Both the position numbers and the translations under genes were made by a program. From the NCBI RefSeq assembly GCF_049651205.1, contig NZ_JBASBR010000007.1:434001-498000 (forward strand): 64,000 nucleotides of DNA. Reading direction: 5' to 3'. This DNA is from Castellaniella sp049651205. GTDB taxonomy: Bacteria; Pseudomonadota; Gammaproteobacteria; Burkholderiales; Burkholderiaceae_B. Positions 8,374 to 16,899 of this stretch are shown here, piece by piece; the first letter of the stretch is position 1; each line of letters opens with the position of its first letter. The notes under the pieces were generated by a model. That model was not told the DNA's origin and did not search any database. It saw nothing but the letters and a program-made list of their open reading frames with translations.

Positions 8374-9591
8374 ATGACTGCACAAAGCTCCCAATCCAGG
8401 CCAACACGCCAGCGCCTGTTGCTCATCGCCACCGTCGTCTTTATTGTTGTTGCACTGCTATACGGCGCCTGGTGGATGATTTTTGCATCGCACTACGAAT
8501 CCACCGACGATGCCTACGTACACGGCAATCTGGTGCCTATCAGCACCCAGATCCCGGGCACGGTTGTCTCCATCGACGCCGACGACACCCAAACCATCCA
8601 GCAAGGAAAACCATTGCTTGTGCTGGACGACAGTGACACCCGGATTGCGTTAGCTCAGGCGCAGGCCGCTCTGGCCCAGACGGTACGCCACACGCAAACC
8701 TTGTTTGTCCAAAACGACGCACTGGCCGCCAATGTAGATGTGGGCGAAGCCAATGTGGAGCAGGCGCAAACCCTGCTGCACAAGGCACAAAATGATTTGA
8801 AGCGGCGCAGCGCACTGCGTCAGTCGGGCGGGGTAAGCGGCGAAGAAATCCTGCACGCCCAAGTGGCCGTCAAATCTGCCCAGGCCAGTGTTGCACAAGC
8901 GCGGGCCGGGCTGGCAGCGTCCAAAGCCAAGCTTGCCACCAACCAGGCGCTGACGCGTGGCAGCAGTGTCGCCACCCATCCAGATGTGCAGCAGGCCGCC
9001 GATCAGGTGCGCCAGGCATGGCTGGCCCAGCAGCGCACACACATATTCGCCCCCGTGGGCGGCATGGTTGCGCAGCGCTCGGTGCAACTGGGACAACGGG
9101 TACAGCCTGGAGCCACACTGATGACCATTGTGCCACTTGACCGCCTGTGGGTAGAAGCCAACTTCAAGGAAAATCAGCTGCACGGGATGCAGCCTGGTCA
9201 ACGTGTCACTCTGGTGTCCGATTTGTACGGCAGCGACGTCACCTACCACGGCACCATCGAGGGGGTATCTGCCGGTAGCGGTGGCGCCTTTGCATTGCTG
9301 CCCGCCCAAAATGCCAGCGGCAACTGGATCAAAGTTATCCAGCGCCTGCCGGTGCGTATTCAGCTCGATCCCGAGGAACTTGAAAAGCATCCTCTGCGTG
9401 TAGGCTTGTCGATGACCGCCGAGGTGGATCTCACTCCGGTCAAGACCGCGCAAGATTCAGAGACCCGCCCGGCATCCACCACACAGGCCCGGCCAGCAGC
9501 AACACGGCTAAGCACGCAGATCTACGACCATGATCCTGCTGAAGTCGACGCCCTCATCCAGAAGATCATTCAGGAAAATCTGGCCTCATGA
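8374..9591 (+). CDS. emrA: EmrA-like HlyD family membrane fusion protein
   Basis: This is the periplasmic adaptor of the efflux pump, 405 residues. It has one N-terminal membrane anchor (LLLIATVVFIVVALLYGAWW), the biotinyl-lipoyl-like motif beginning ESTDDAYVHGNLVPIS, a long alpha-helical hairpin rich in Ala/Gln/Val, and a beta-barrel segment with VEANFKENQL near residue 255. These are hallmarks of EmrA, the partner of 14-helix MFS pumps. The ATG at 8374 is preferred to the TTG at 8365. Its stop codon overlaps the start of emrB by four bases (ATGA). The C-terminal tail of about 50 residues is longer than usual and polar. Confidence 0.93.
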   Translation: MTAQSSQSRPTRQRLLLIATVVFIVVALLYGAWWMIFASHYESTDDAYVHGNLVPISTQIPGTVVSIDADDTQTIQQGKPLLVLDDSDTRIALAQAQAALAQTVRHTQTLFVQNDALAANVDVGEANVEQAQTLLHKAQNDLKRRSALRQSGGVSGEEILHAQVAVKSAQASVAQARAGLAASKAKLATNQALTRGSSVATHPDVQQAADQVRQAWLAQQRTHIFAPVGGMVAQRSVQLGQRVQPGATLMTIVPLDRLWVEANFKENQLHGMQPGQRVTLVSDLYGSDVTYHGTIEGVSAGSGGAFALLPAQNASGNWIKVIQRLPVRIQLDPEELEKHPLRVGLSMTAEVDLTPVKTAQDSETRPASTTQARPAATRLSTQIYDHDPAEVDALIQKIIQENLAS

Positions 9592-11192
9592 GCAACGCCA
9601 CCACGGCCAACTCGGCCGCAACACCACCGGCCAAGCCTACACCTGCCCCCCCGGACGCTGGCTACGCGCCACTGGAAGGCAGCGCCCGCACGTTTGGCAC
9701 CATCGCAGTATCCGCTGCAGTGTTCATGAACGTGCTGGACTCTTCCATCGCCAATGTATCCATCCCGACCATTGCCGGCAATCTGGGGGTGAGCACCACC
9801 CAGGGCACCTGGGTGATTACCTCGTTTGCTGTCGCAAACGCCATCACCGTTCCACTGACAGGCTGGCTGACCCAGTACTTTGGTCAAGTGCGCCTGTTCG
9901 TCATCTCCACGCTGTTGTTTGTCTTGAGCTCCTGGCTATGCGGCTTTGCCTGGTCGTTTGAATCTCTGGTTTTTTTCCGCGTGCTGCAAGGCGCAGTGGC
10001 GGGGCCCATGATTCCGCTGTCGCAATCCCTGATGCTGGCCAGTTACCCACGGGCCAAGGCCGGCATGGCACTGGCCTTATGGTCGATGACCATATTGGTG
10101 GGGCCCATTGCCGGCCCCTTGCTGGGCGGCTGGATATCCGACAATTATTCATGGTCCTGGATCTTTTATATCAATGTGCCCGTAGGCCTGCTGGCTGCAT
10201 GGGGCTCCTGGCAGGTGTACAAAACACGTGAATCCAAGCGCATCCGCCTGCCCATCGACCGCATGGGCCTGTGCCTGCTGGTGGTCTGGGTGGGGGCCCT
10301 GCAGATCATGCTGGACAAGGGCAAGGATCTGGACTGGTTTGCCAGCCCGTTGATCGGCATTTTGGCCGTGATCTCGGTGGTGGCGTTTGTCTATTTTGTG
10401 ATCTGGGAACTGACCGCCGCCCACCCGGTGGTGGATCTGACCCTGTTTGCAGAACGCAACTTTACCTCTGGCACGATTGCGCTTTCCATTGCCTATGGCC
10501 TGTTCTTTGGCACAGTGGTGTTGCTGCCCCTGTGGCTGCAAAACACCATGGGATACACAGCCACCTGGGCAGGTGTAGCGGCCGCACCTGTGGGGATACT
10601 GGCGATCATCTTCTCACCCATTGTCGGCAAACTGCTGGCCCGCCACGACCCTCGCATCATCGCTACGGTAGCCTTTTTGATTTTCTCGCTGATCAGCTAC
10701 ATGAGAGCGCAGTACAACACCAATGTTGATCTCTTTGGCGTCATGCTGCCGACCTTTATCCAGGGCGCTGCGATGGCAACGTTCTTTATCCCGCTGACCA
10801 CCATCTCACTCTCGGGGTTGCGGCCAGACCGCATCCCGGCAGCGGCAGGCCTGACCAATTTTGTACGGCTGGTGTGTGGTGCCTTCGGGACCTCCATCAC
10901 CACCACGCTTTGGGACAATCGGGCGATCATGCACCATGCCCACATGACCGAAGTGGCCAGGCCGGGAGAACCTGCGTTTGACCACATAATGAACGGGCTG
11001 AACAACATGGGCATAGACACCCAGCATGGGGCAGCCCTGCTGGATCAAGTGATCAACCAGCAGGCGTATACGATGTCGGCCACCGATTTCTTCTATATAT
11101 CGACATTTATTTTCTTGCTACTGATCGGCCTGATCTGGCTGGCCAGACCCAAGACATCCGACCACGGGACAGCGGCAGGCGGCGCCCACTAG
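9588..11192 (+). CDS. emrB: EmrB-like DHA2 family MFS drug efflux permease
   Basis: This is an inner-membrane proton antiporter of the DHA2 family, 534 residues with about 14 membrane segments. The first helix carries the typical VLDSSIANVSIPTI motif near residue 50; motif C-like sequence GPIAGPLLGGWI lies near residue 170. It is translationally coupled to emrA. By homology it expels hydrophobic compounds such as uncouplers or antibiotics through the adaptor and the outer-membrane factor. It is the last gene of the operon and converges on the thioesterase gene 14 bases away; I see no strong hairpin terminator between them. Confidence 0.93.
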   Translation: MSNATTANSAATPPAKPTPAPPDAGYAPLEGSARTFGTIAVSAAVFMNVLDSSIANVSIPTIAGNLGVSTTQGTWVITSFAVANAITVPLTGWLTQYFGQVRLFVISTLLFVLSSWLCGFAWSFESLVFFRVLQGAVAGPMIPLSQSLMLASYPRAKAGMALALWSMTILVGPIAGPLLGGWISDNYSWSWIFYINVPVGLLAAWGSWQVYKTRESKRIRLPIDRMGLCLLVVWVGALQIMLDKGKDLDWFASPLIGILAVISVVAFVYFVIWELTAAHPVVDLTLFAERNFTSGTIALSIAYGLFFGTVVLLPLWLQNTMGYTATWAGVAAAPVGILAIIFSPIVGKLLARHDPRIIATVAFLIFSLISYMRAQYNTNVDLFGVMLPTFIQGAAMATFFIPLTTISLSGLRPDRIPAAAGLTNFVRLVCGAFGTSITTTLWDNRAIMHHAHMTEVARPGEPAFDHIMNGLNNMGIDTQHGAALLDQVINQQAYTMSATDFFYISTFIFLLLIGLIWLARPKTSDHGTAAGGAH

Positions 11193-11206
11193 GTCACAGC
11201 AAACCG

Positions 11207-12031
11207 CTAGGGTGCGCCGGTACCCTGGCGCCGCACCGTAAGACTTTGTGCCGCCGTGCCCACCGGGCCATGGATGTCGCTAAGCACCGAGAAGGTCTCG
11301 CCCAAGCCTGAGGGCCCAAATGCCACACGGGTGTCAAACCCAACCCAACCCGCCTGAGGTGGGCGCACAAAGTGGATGGTGAGATCGACATTGGCAAAAA
11401 ACACCTGTCGCGGATCCTGGCGAACGGCCAGGCCATTGGCAGTGTCGATCAGCTTGACGAAGCCGGCCACAGGAGGATCTGATTCTCCGGCCACCAGCGG
11501 AAAGGGCGTGCGCAGCCAGGTGCTTGCCCGACCTGCCCGAGCATCCGCAGCCTGCCGTGCCTCGAGCGAGGCAATATAGCCCCCATCCCAAATGGACGAA
11601 AACGCCAATGCAGGCATTGCATCGGGAGGGGGCAGGCTGGCCCATTCGGTGCCCTGCACGGCCTGGGTATCCGAAGCGCACAGGCGCCACACCCGGGCAT
11701 GGATGCTGGTTTGGCCGCCATGCATCATCCGCGCCTCGATAAGCTCGATGGAACGCCCCGGACGCACCATGTTCACGTCGATGGTGAATGGGCCCGAATG
11801 GATCACACCCAGCACATCAAACGACACCCGGGAGATGAGCTTGTCACTGGGCAGTTGACGCTCAATCTCTGCCAACACCAGGCCCGAGGCCGGTGACAGA
11901 TGTTGCTCTCCGGGCTGCCAGGCCCCCTGGGCGTGCAGCGTAGACACCAGTTGATCGCCATCGCGGACGTAGAAAGCGTCGGGATATGGCGTGTTGTCGT
12001 GACCAAGATGTCGATTGATGGCGTTAGGCAT
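11207..12031 (-). CDS. Thioesterase family protein (double hot-dog, TesB-like)
   Basis: This is a 274-residue protein resembling the acyl-CoA thioesterase family with two hot-dog folds. The N-terminal half has PSDKLISRVSFDVLGVIHSG followed by IELIEARMMHGGQ, the usual first-domain pattern; the second half has VDLTIHFVRPPQAGWVGFDT, the second hot-dog strand-helix region. No signal peptide is visible, so it is probably cytoplasmic. The physiological acyl-CoA is unknown. It stands alone between the efflux operon and tRNA-Thr, transcribed toward the efflux operon. Confidence 0.82.
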   Translation of the reverse strand: MPNAINRHLGHDNTPYPDAFYVRDGDQLVSTLHAQGAWQPGEQHLSPASGLVLAEIERQLPSDKLISRVSFDVLGVIHSGPFTIDVNMVRPGRSIELIEARMMHGGQTSIHARVWRLCASDTQAVQGTEWASLPPPDAMPALAFSSIWDGGYIASLEARQAADARAGRASTWLRTPFPLVAGESDPPVAGFVKLIDTANGLAVRQDPRQVFFANVDLTIHFVRPPQAGWVGFDTRVAFGPSGLGETFSVLSDIHGPVGTAAQSLTVRRQGTGAP

Positions 12032-12111
12032 GCCGGGAGTATAGAGGCATTAGGAGGGCTGCTGCCACCGGTTCAGAGCCAAATATGAATCACCAACGCC
12101 TGCAATATCTG

Positions 12112-12145
12112 TAAAAACAAAAACGCCAACCGCAAGGGCTGGCGT
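12112..12145 (-). terminator. Intrinsic terminator behind tRNA-Thr
   Basis: On the minus strand, ACGCCA pairs with TGGCGT (12123-12145, with further internal pairing) and is followed by a T-rich run (12112-12122). It begins 17 bases after the tRNA 3' end, as expected for a tRNA terminator. Confidence 0.8.
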
Positions 12146-12161
12146 AAATGCTTGAGTTAAT

Positions 12162-12237
12162 TGGTGCCGGCTAGAGGAGTCGAACCCCCGACCTTCTCAT
12201 TACGAATGAGCTGCTCTACCAACTGAGCTAAGCCGGC
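12162..12237 (-). tRNA. tRNA-Thr (anticodon CGT)
   Basis: This is a 76-base cloverleaf on the minus strand, including an encoded CCA end. The acceptor GCCGGCT pairs with AGCCGGC, the D arm is GCTC...GAGC, the anticodon stem is CTCAT/ATGAG with loop TCGTA and anticodon CGT (threonine ACG codons), and the T arm contains GGTTCGACTCC. All stems are intact. An intrinsic terminator follows. Confidence 0.95.
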
Positions 12238-12299
12238 CGTGGTGCCAACAGGCAAACCACTAAAGGTGGGCACTAACCCACCAAAGCCAGCTATTATAC

Positions 12300-12698
12300 A
12301 TGGAATTTTCTGAGCAAATGGGTGGCGTAATGGGGTTGATTCCGGGTCTGATGATTGTAGCGGCGGCGCTGCCATATGCGGCTGCAATGGCTGCCAAAGC
12401 GGGTGGCCGGCAGTTTGACAACAACAACCCGCGCCCCTGGCTGGCAGCCCAGCAAGGGTGGCGCGCCAGGGCCAATGCTGCACAAACTAATCTGTTTGAA
12501 GGCCTGCCGTTTTTTTACGCGGCTGTCTTGTATGCCCTGTACGTACAAGTGCCCGCCACACACATTGCCACCTTGATGGGCGTCTGGATATTTTTGCGGA
12601 TTTTGTTCATCCTGGCCTATATCCTGGGACGAGGCACCTTAAGATCCATCCTCTGGGGCGCTTCGCTGCTGGTCAATATCGCGATCGTACTGTCCTGA
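12300..12698 (+). CDS. MAPEG family membrane protein
   Basis: This is a 132-residue, four-helix membrane protein of the MAPEG family (eicosanoid and glutathione metabolism). The signature NNPRPWLAAQQGWRARANAA lies near residues 41-60, followed by a conserved helix NLFEGLPFFYAAVLYAL. Bacterial members are mostly uncharacterised; a glutathione-dependent activity is only a family-level guess. Its last 60 bases overlap the 3' end of the AI-2E-family gene on the opposite strand, so the C-termini of both proteins share the same DNA. Confidence 0.88.
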   Translation: MEFSEQMGGVMGLIPGLMIVAAALPYAAAMAAKAGGRQFDNNNPRPWLAAQQGWRARANAAQTNLFEGLPFFYAAVLYALYVQVPATHIATLMGVWIFLRILFILAYILGRGTLRSILWGASLLVNIAIVLS

Positions 12699-13793
12699 AT
12701 CGCCAAAGGGTGTATCCGTACCGGCACCACGATCTTGCTGGATCATGGCCACCTCCTCGGGAAACAGCCCCCAGCATGACATGAACAGGGCTGCAAACAG
12801 AGGCCCGATGACAAAGCCGTTTAGCCCAAACACCGACAAGCCGCCCAGGGTGGAGATCAACACGACATAATCCGGCAGCTTGGTATCTTTGCCCACCAGG
12901 ACAGGGCGCAACAGATTATCGATCAGGCCGATCACCACCACGCCAAAGAGCGTGAGGATCACGCCCTCCCACCAGGCGCCGGTAACCAGAAAATAAATCG
13001 CCACTGGAGCCCAGATAAGCGAGGCGCCCACTGCCGGCAGCAAGGACAGAAACGCCATCAGCACACCCCAGAACAAAGACCCCTGGATGCCCAAAAACGT
13101 AAACATCAAGCCGCCCAGCAAACCTTGGGTGGCGGCAATCACGATATTGCCTTTGACGGTGGCACGCACCACCGTGGCAAATTTCTGAAACAGCTTATGG
13201 CGATGCTCATCCTGCAGCGGAATAAGCCGTTTGAGCGCCGGCACCATCGAAGGGCCGTCACGCAACAAGAAAAACAGCAAGTAAAGCATGACACCCAGGC
13301 CCACCACAAACTGGAAGGTGTTCTGGCCTATGTTGACTGCCTGCTTGGCCAGAAATTGGCTGCCCTGCAGCGCCCCGGCAGAGAGTTTCTCGCGAATGCT
13401 GAAAAGGTCGCCCAAACCAAAGGAATCCAGCCAGCCATGCACCCACGGCGGCAAGGAGGTGACGATCTGTTCGTAGTAATGCCCCAGATTGAGCTGGCCG
13501 GAGTTGATACGGGTGTACAAGCCGGCCACTTCGTTGGCCAGCGCTCCGGCAATGAATATCAACGGCAAAATGACAATCAAGGTGATGCAAAGCACGGTGA
13601 TGAAAGAGGCCAGCCCGGGGCGTTTACCGCCCAGGCGCCGCAGCAGCCAGCGATGCAAGGGATTGAAAATGACCGCCAGCACGCCTCCCCAGAAAATCGC
13701 TGCATAAAACGGCAGCAAAATACTGATGAAAGCGACGCTGACCGTAACCAGCAAAAGCAAAAAACTGCGGAAGTGAAGCGTATTGGTGTGCAT
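12639..13793 (-). CDS. AI-2E family transporter (PerM/TqsA-like)
   Basis: This is a 384-residue inner-membrane protein with about eight helices, matching the AI-2 exporter superfamily. The first helix pair is FRSFLLLLVTVSVAFISILL, and the conserved central segment is KGNIVIAATQGLLGGLMF; the C-terminal part has GLIDNLLRPVLVGKDTKLPD, the most diagnostic block of the family. Members transport autoinducer-2, sodium/protons or unknown solutes, so no substrate is assigned. The protein carries a polar tail of about 35 residues encoded in DNA that overlaps the MAPEG gene. Confidence 0.88.
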   Translation of the reverse strand: MHTNTLHFRSFLLLLVTVSVAFISILLPFYAAIFWGGVLAVIFNPLHRWLLRRLGGKRPGLASFITVLCITLIVILPLIFIAGALANEVAGLYTRINSGQLNLGHYYEQIVTSLPPWVHGWLDSFGLGDLFSIREKLSAGALQGSQFLAKQAVNIGQNTFQFVVGLGVMLYLLFFLLRDGPSMVPALKRLIPLQDEHRHKLFQKFATVVRATVKGNIVIAATQGLLGGLMFTFLGIQGSLFWGVLMAFLSLLPAVGASLIWAPVAIYFLVTGAWWEGVILTLFGVVVIGLIDNLLRPVLVGKDTKLPDYVVLISTLGGLSVFGLNGFVIGPLFAALFMSCWGLFPEEVAMIQQDRGAGTDTPFGDSGQYDRDIDQQRSAPEDGS

Positions 13794-13870
13794 GGATATC
13801 CTGAGCGGATGAGTCTGGTGGGTGACCCAAGACAGGCGGATAAATCAGTGCGCCGGTGCGTGAAGACTGA

Positions 13871-15100
13871 TCAGTGCCGTCTGGCGTTGCGAATTCGGTA
13901 GGCAATTGCACCAATGATCACCGTACCAACCGGGATGCCGGTAATCAGTGCCATGCGGGGCGACCATTCCAGGCCCAGCGTCAGCAAGCCCTGGTACAGC
14001 AGCTTAAACAAGCTGAACAGATAATAGCTGATTGCGATGATCGACAGCCCTTCGACCGCCTTCTGAATCTTGATCTGGGTGTCGGCACGGGTGCTGAGAC
14101 TTTGCAGAATCTGGCTGTTTTGTTCTTCCATCTCTACTTGCACGCGCGCCTGCAGCAGATTGCCCAGATGGGCCACATCCTGCCCAATACGCGTCAGACG
14201 TTGGTCGGTGGAGTGACAGTACCGCACGGTGGGCCGAAACCGTTGCTCGATGAAGGTACCCAATTGCTGGCAATCGCCTGTGCGGCTCTCGTGCAGCTCC
14301 GCGATGCGGTCGAAAACCAACTGCGAATATGCCTGGGTGGCACTGAAGCGCAGACGGGTACGCGACTGGGTTTGCGTAACACGCGCCGACAGCTGGGTAA
14401 TGCGTTTAAGCAGAGGACGGATATCATGCGCCTCAGCCGTGGCATTATCGTCGGATAAGGCGACAAGCTCGGTTTCGTAGTGCCTGAGCTCGGTGCTGAG
14501 TGATCGCGCCAGAGGTAGGGTCAGCGAAGCCATCAGACGGTAGGTTTCCACTTCCAGCAGGCGGCGCACCATGCGGCCCAAGCGCCGGCCATCCAACTGG
14601 CGGTTAAGCACCAGCATGCGGTTGAGCCCATTGCCATTTAAACGCAGATCGCTCCAGACCGTCGCCTTGCCCTCATCCAGCAAAGAGCCCACCGGATCAT
14701 GAAAACCGTAGGCGTCAAGATCGCCACTCCAGGAGTCTTCTGATTCTACACAAACCTGATCGGCGTTTATGAGTAAGCTAGCATGTGCTTCGGCTACCTC
14801 AGCCAGTGCCGCAGGCAAGGCGGGCCAGGCGCTGGCATGTACACCTGGGCTTACCAGGGTAAGCGTCAGAAACTCGGTGTGCTGCTCCCACTTGAGGACA
14901 GCATCACCCACGGGAAACTCGCCTTGTGGCTGGGAGGGGTCGGCCAGTGCCACATGCCGATCGCACAGCGTGCGGATAATGGCTTGCGTGGAGTCATTTT
15001 CATCCAGAAACGCCAGATGAAAGACCTGTGCCGGGGCCTCGAAATACATCGAAGGCCGGGCGTGCAGTTCATTGTGCAGGGCGTTACGGTGCAGATGCAT
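13871..15100 (-). CDS. DUF3422 family membrane-anchored protein
   Basis: This is a 409-residue protein starting with LHNELHARPSMYFEAPAQ, the usual DUF3422 opening. The central part is helical with many Gln/Arg residues (near residues 200-340), and two hydrophobic helices lie at the C-terminus (YYLFSLFKLLYQGLLTLGLE and the following segment). The layout resembles a cytoplasmic domain anchored by a C-terminal hairpin. The family is common in Burkholderiales and has no established role. It lies 77 bases upstream of the AI-2E gene on the same strand, so the two may be co-transcribed. Confidence 0.85.
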   Translation of the reverse strand: MHLHRNALHNELHARPSMYFEAPAQVFHLAFLDENDSTQAIIRTLCDRHVALADPSQPQGEFPVGDAVLKWEQHTEFLTLTLVSPGVHASAWPALPAALAEVAEAHASLLINADQVCVESEDSWSGDLDAYGFHDPVGSLLDEGKATVWSDLRLNGNGLNRMLVLNRQLDGRRLGRMVRRLLEVETYRLMASLTLPLARSLSTELRHYETELVALSDDNATAEAHDIRPLLKRITQLSARVTQTQSRTRLRFSATQAYSQLVFDRIAELHESRTGDCQQLGTFIEQRFRPTVRYCHSTDQRLTRIGQDVAHLGNLLQARVQVEMEEQNSQILQSLSTRADTQIKIQKAVEGLSIIAISYYLFSLFKLLYQGLLTLGLEWSPRMALITGIPVGTVIIGAIAYRIRNARRH

Positions 15101-15157
15101 GCGTCCTCGTTCTGGGAGCGGGGCTGAAAAAGAGATTTAGTGTATCCAAAAAATGCG

Positions 15158-15703
15158 TCAATCCGTGGTGGATTCTGTGGGTGGATAGACGACGTTACCG
15201 TTTTGTTGCACCTTGACACCCTGGGTGAGCGTGGCTTTGTCGACATGACCCGCCCCCATGATGTGCCACACGCTTACCTGGCGAGCGATCAGGTAATCGC
15301 TGACAATCCGCCGGTGACAACGCCACCACACGGCTTCCGAGCACATGATCGCGCAGCGCTGGGCACCGGCCCGCGCCAGCAGCATCTCCAGCCCCTGATG
15401 AAAGTCAGGGGTAAGGGCGTAGTCGGCATAGTGATGAAAACTGTCGTTTTCCCAAAAACCGTTCACTTCGCTGGCAACGGTTTTTGATTTTCCACGCAGG
15501 CCGCCTAAGGCCTCCAGATGTTCATAATCGATACCATAGGGGGCCAGGGACGCTGGCAAGGTGTCGCGGTTAAACTGGGGGTTGGTGCGCGAGCGCGGTA
15601 CTGTCCGGATATCCACCAGACGCTCTATCCCGCTGGCCTGCAGCAGCGCTATAAACGCCGGCAGCGGATGCGTCGAGTGGCCGATGGTGTAAATCGTCGT
15701 CAT
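15158..15703 (-). CDS. DUF488 domain-containing protein
   Basis: This is a 181-residue soluble protein of the DUF488 family. It opens with TTIYTIGHSTHPLPAFIALL, then VDIRTVPRSRTNPQFN, and ends with the conserved CSEAVWWRCHRRIVSDYLI block that holds Cys, His and Arg residues typical of the family. I use the ATG at 15703 because the family motif TIGHS follows directly; an upstream ATG at 15748 would add 15 residues without conservation. The function is unknown; some relatives sit in stress or nucleic-acid-related contexts. Confidence 0.85.
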   Translation of the reverse strand: MTTIYTIGHSTHPLPAFIALLQASGIERLVDIRTVPRSRTNPQFNRDTLPASLAPYGIDYEHLEALGGLRGKSKTVASEVNGFWENDSFHHYADYALTPDFHQGLEMLLARAGAQRCAIMCSEAVWWRCHRRIVSDYLIARQVSVWHIMGAGHVDKATLTQGVKVQQNGNVVYPPTESTTD

Positions 15704-15831
15704 GGATCCTGTCCAGTGCTCCAATGACTTCATGGTAGCGCTGATCATAGGGCAGTTGGTTTGCCAGAATGTGACGCCGTGGCGCAGGCTGGGGTCACCC
15801 GTCGTTCACACACCACTACCCAGGAAAACAG

Positions 15832-16215
15832 ATGGATAAAATCCGACTCGACAAATGGCTGTGGGCTGCCAGGTTTTATAAAACCCGCAGCTTGGCTGCC
15901 CACGAAATCGCAGCTGGCCGCATCCAGGTAAATGGCCAGATCATTGCCAAGCCTGCGCGCGAGGTGGCGGCCGGAGACCGAATCCTGATACGCAAGGTAA
16001 GCCAGCGCATCGAGGTTGAGGTACTGGCCGTGAGCGGTGTGCGCGGCCCCGCACCCCAGGCAGCCCTTTTGTACCAGGAAACCCCCGATAGCGCTCTAGC
16101 CCGCGAGCGTGCCGCCGAGCAACGGCGCCTGGCGCCAGAGCCTGCGCATGACCTCACAGCCGGGCGTCCCACCAAGCGGGATCGCCGCTTGATCGACCTG
16201 GCGCGGGGACGATAG
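15832..16215 (+). CDS. hslR: RNA-binding S4 domain protein, Hsp15-like
   Basis: This is a 127-residue basic protein with an N-terminal S4 RNA-binding domain: MDKIRLDKWLWAARFYKTRS at the start and AGRIQVNGQIIAKPAREVAAGD following. This is the Hsp15 (HslR) pattern; in E. coli the protein binds stalled 50S subunits that carry peptidyl-tRNA. The C-terminal tail is rich in Arg. It stands alone, 86 bases before tRNA-Asn. Confidence 0.9.
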   Translation: MDKIRLDKWLWAARFYKTRSLAAHEIAAGRIQVNGQIIAKPAREVAAGDRILIRKVSQRIEVEVLAVSGVRGPAPQAALLYQETPDSALARERAAEQRRLAPEPAHDLTAGRPTKRDRRLIDLARGR

Positions 16216-16301
16216 GCGCCTGCGGCGCAAGGCCCATTTTTAACGTTGCTTGCGTTTGTGTCGCAGACAAAATTTGTGCTATAGTTTCGCTTCTTCGCAG
16301 T

Positions 16302-16377
16302 TCCCCGATAGCTCAGTCGGTAGAGCGACGGACTGTTAATCCGCAGGTCCCAGGTTCGAGCCCTGGTCGGGGAGCCA
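16302..16377 (+). tRNA. tRNA-Asn (anticodon GTT)
   Basis: This is a 76-base cloverleaf with encoded CCA. The acceptor TCCCCGA pairs with TCGGGGA, the D arm has GCTCAGTCGGTAGAGC, the anticodon loop CTGTTAA gives anticodon GTT, and the T arm is CAGGTTCGAGCCCTG. All helices are intact. tRNA-Asn genes are common integration sites, and the DNA just downstream looks accessory. Confidence 0.95.
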
Positions 16378-16385
16378 AGAAACAC

Positions 16386-16420
16386 AAGGGTTTCGAATGA
16401 TTTCGAAGCCCTTTGTTTTT
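16386..16420 (+). terminator. Intrinsic terminator behind tRNA-Asn
   Basis: A 12-base-pair stem (AAGGGTTTCGAA with TTCGAAGCCCTT, one G-T wobble) and a four-base loop are followed by TGTTTTT. It starts nine bases after the CCA end. Confidence 0.85.
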
Positions 16421-16470
16421 ATCGATATGTGCCGGTTTATGTGCCGTTGACGCATATCCAGTAGTTTTGT

Positions 16471-16493
16471 GCCCGCCTTAGCGCGGGCTTTTT
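16471..16493 (+). terminator. Second intrinsic terminator downstream of tRNA-Asn
   Basis: The GCCCGC/GCGGGC stem with a six-base loop is followed by TTTTT. It lies 50 bases after the first terminator; the DNA between contains two GTGCCG-containing repeats and no gene. A second terminator here could be the remains of an inserted element's edge. Confidence 0.65.
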
Positions 16494-16509
16494 GCTTCAG
16501 AAAACCATA

Positions 16510-16880
16510 CATAGGCCTTCACCACCTTATCAGTATGCTCGCGGCGATATCCGCTGGAATACTTCGTTTCCCGCCTGTGGTGTCGCATCGCGCTTCTCCG
16601 GCGTGGCCGAAACCGATGTGGCAACATCACCGTTCCTGAGTGACGTGGCGGATCACACAAGCAAACCCGGCCGCTCAGCTTGGCGTCGGGTTCCGATACG
16701 CAATCTCACGCAACGCTGCCGTTAGCCTAGATGCCGCAGTGACATACGTCGGTGGATTCCGAACCGGCGACACGAAAACCGGAAATCTGGGAGTGACAGA
16801 CATCACTCCGTACGAGATCAACGACGTGTGGCGCACGCGCCTGGCCGTGCCGGTGGCCGCGGCCAACTCACCACCCAAGT
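16510..16880 (+). pseudogene. Frameshifted remnant of an outer-membrane beta-barrel protein
   Basis: No intact gene fits 16494-16899. In one plus-strand frame, bases 16640-16870 encode alternating hydrophobic/polar strands typical of an outer-membrane barrel (AAQLGVGFRYAISRNAAV, then DITPYEINDVWRTRLAV); the upstream stretch in another frame reads TDVATSPFLSDVADHT, which could be the preceding part of the same protein. Neither frame has a credible start, and the last barrel strand is followed by unrelated sequence. I read this as a decayed porin- or Opa/OmpA-like barrel gene next to tRNA-Asn. The barrel assignment rests on pattern only. Confidence 0.4.
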
Positions 16881-16899
16881 CGCTATGCAGGTCAGAACC

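Noticed and set aside
13125..13901. 258-codon plus-strand frame opposite the AI-2E gene
   Set aside because: It is antisense to a gene with clear family motifs, with no credible start signal.
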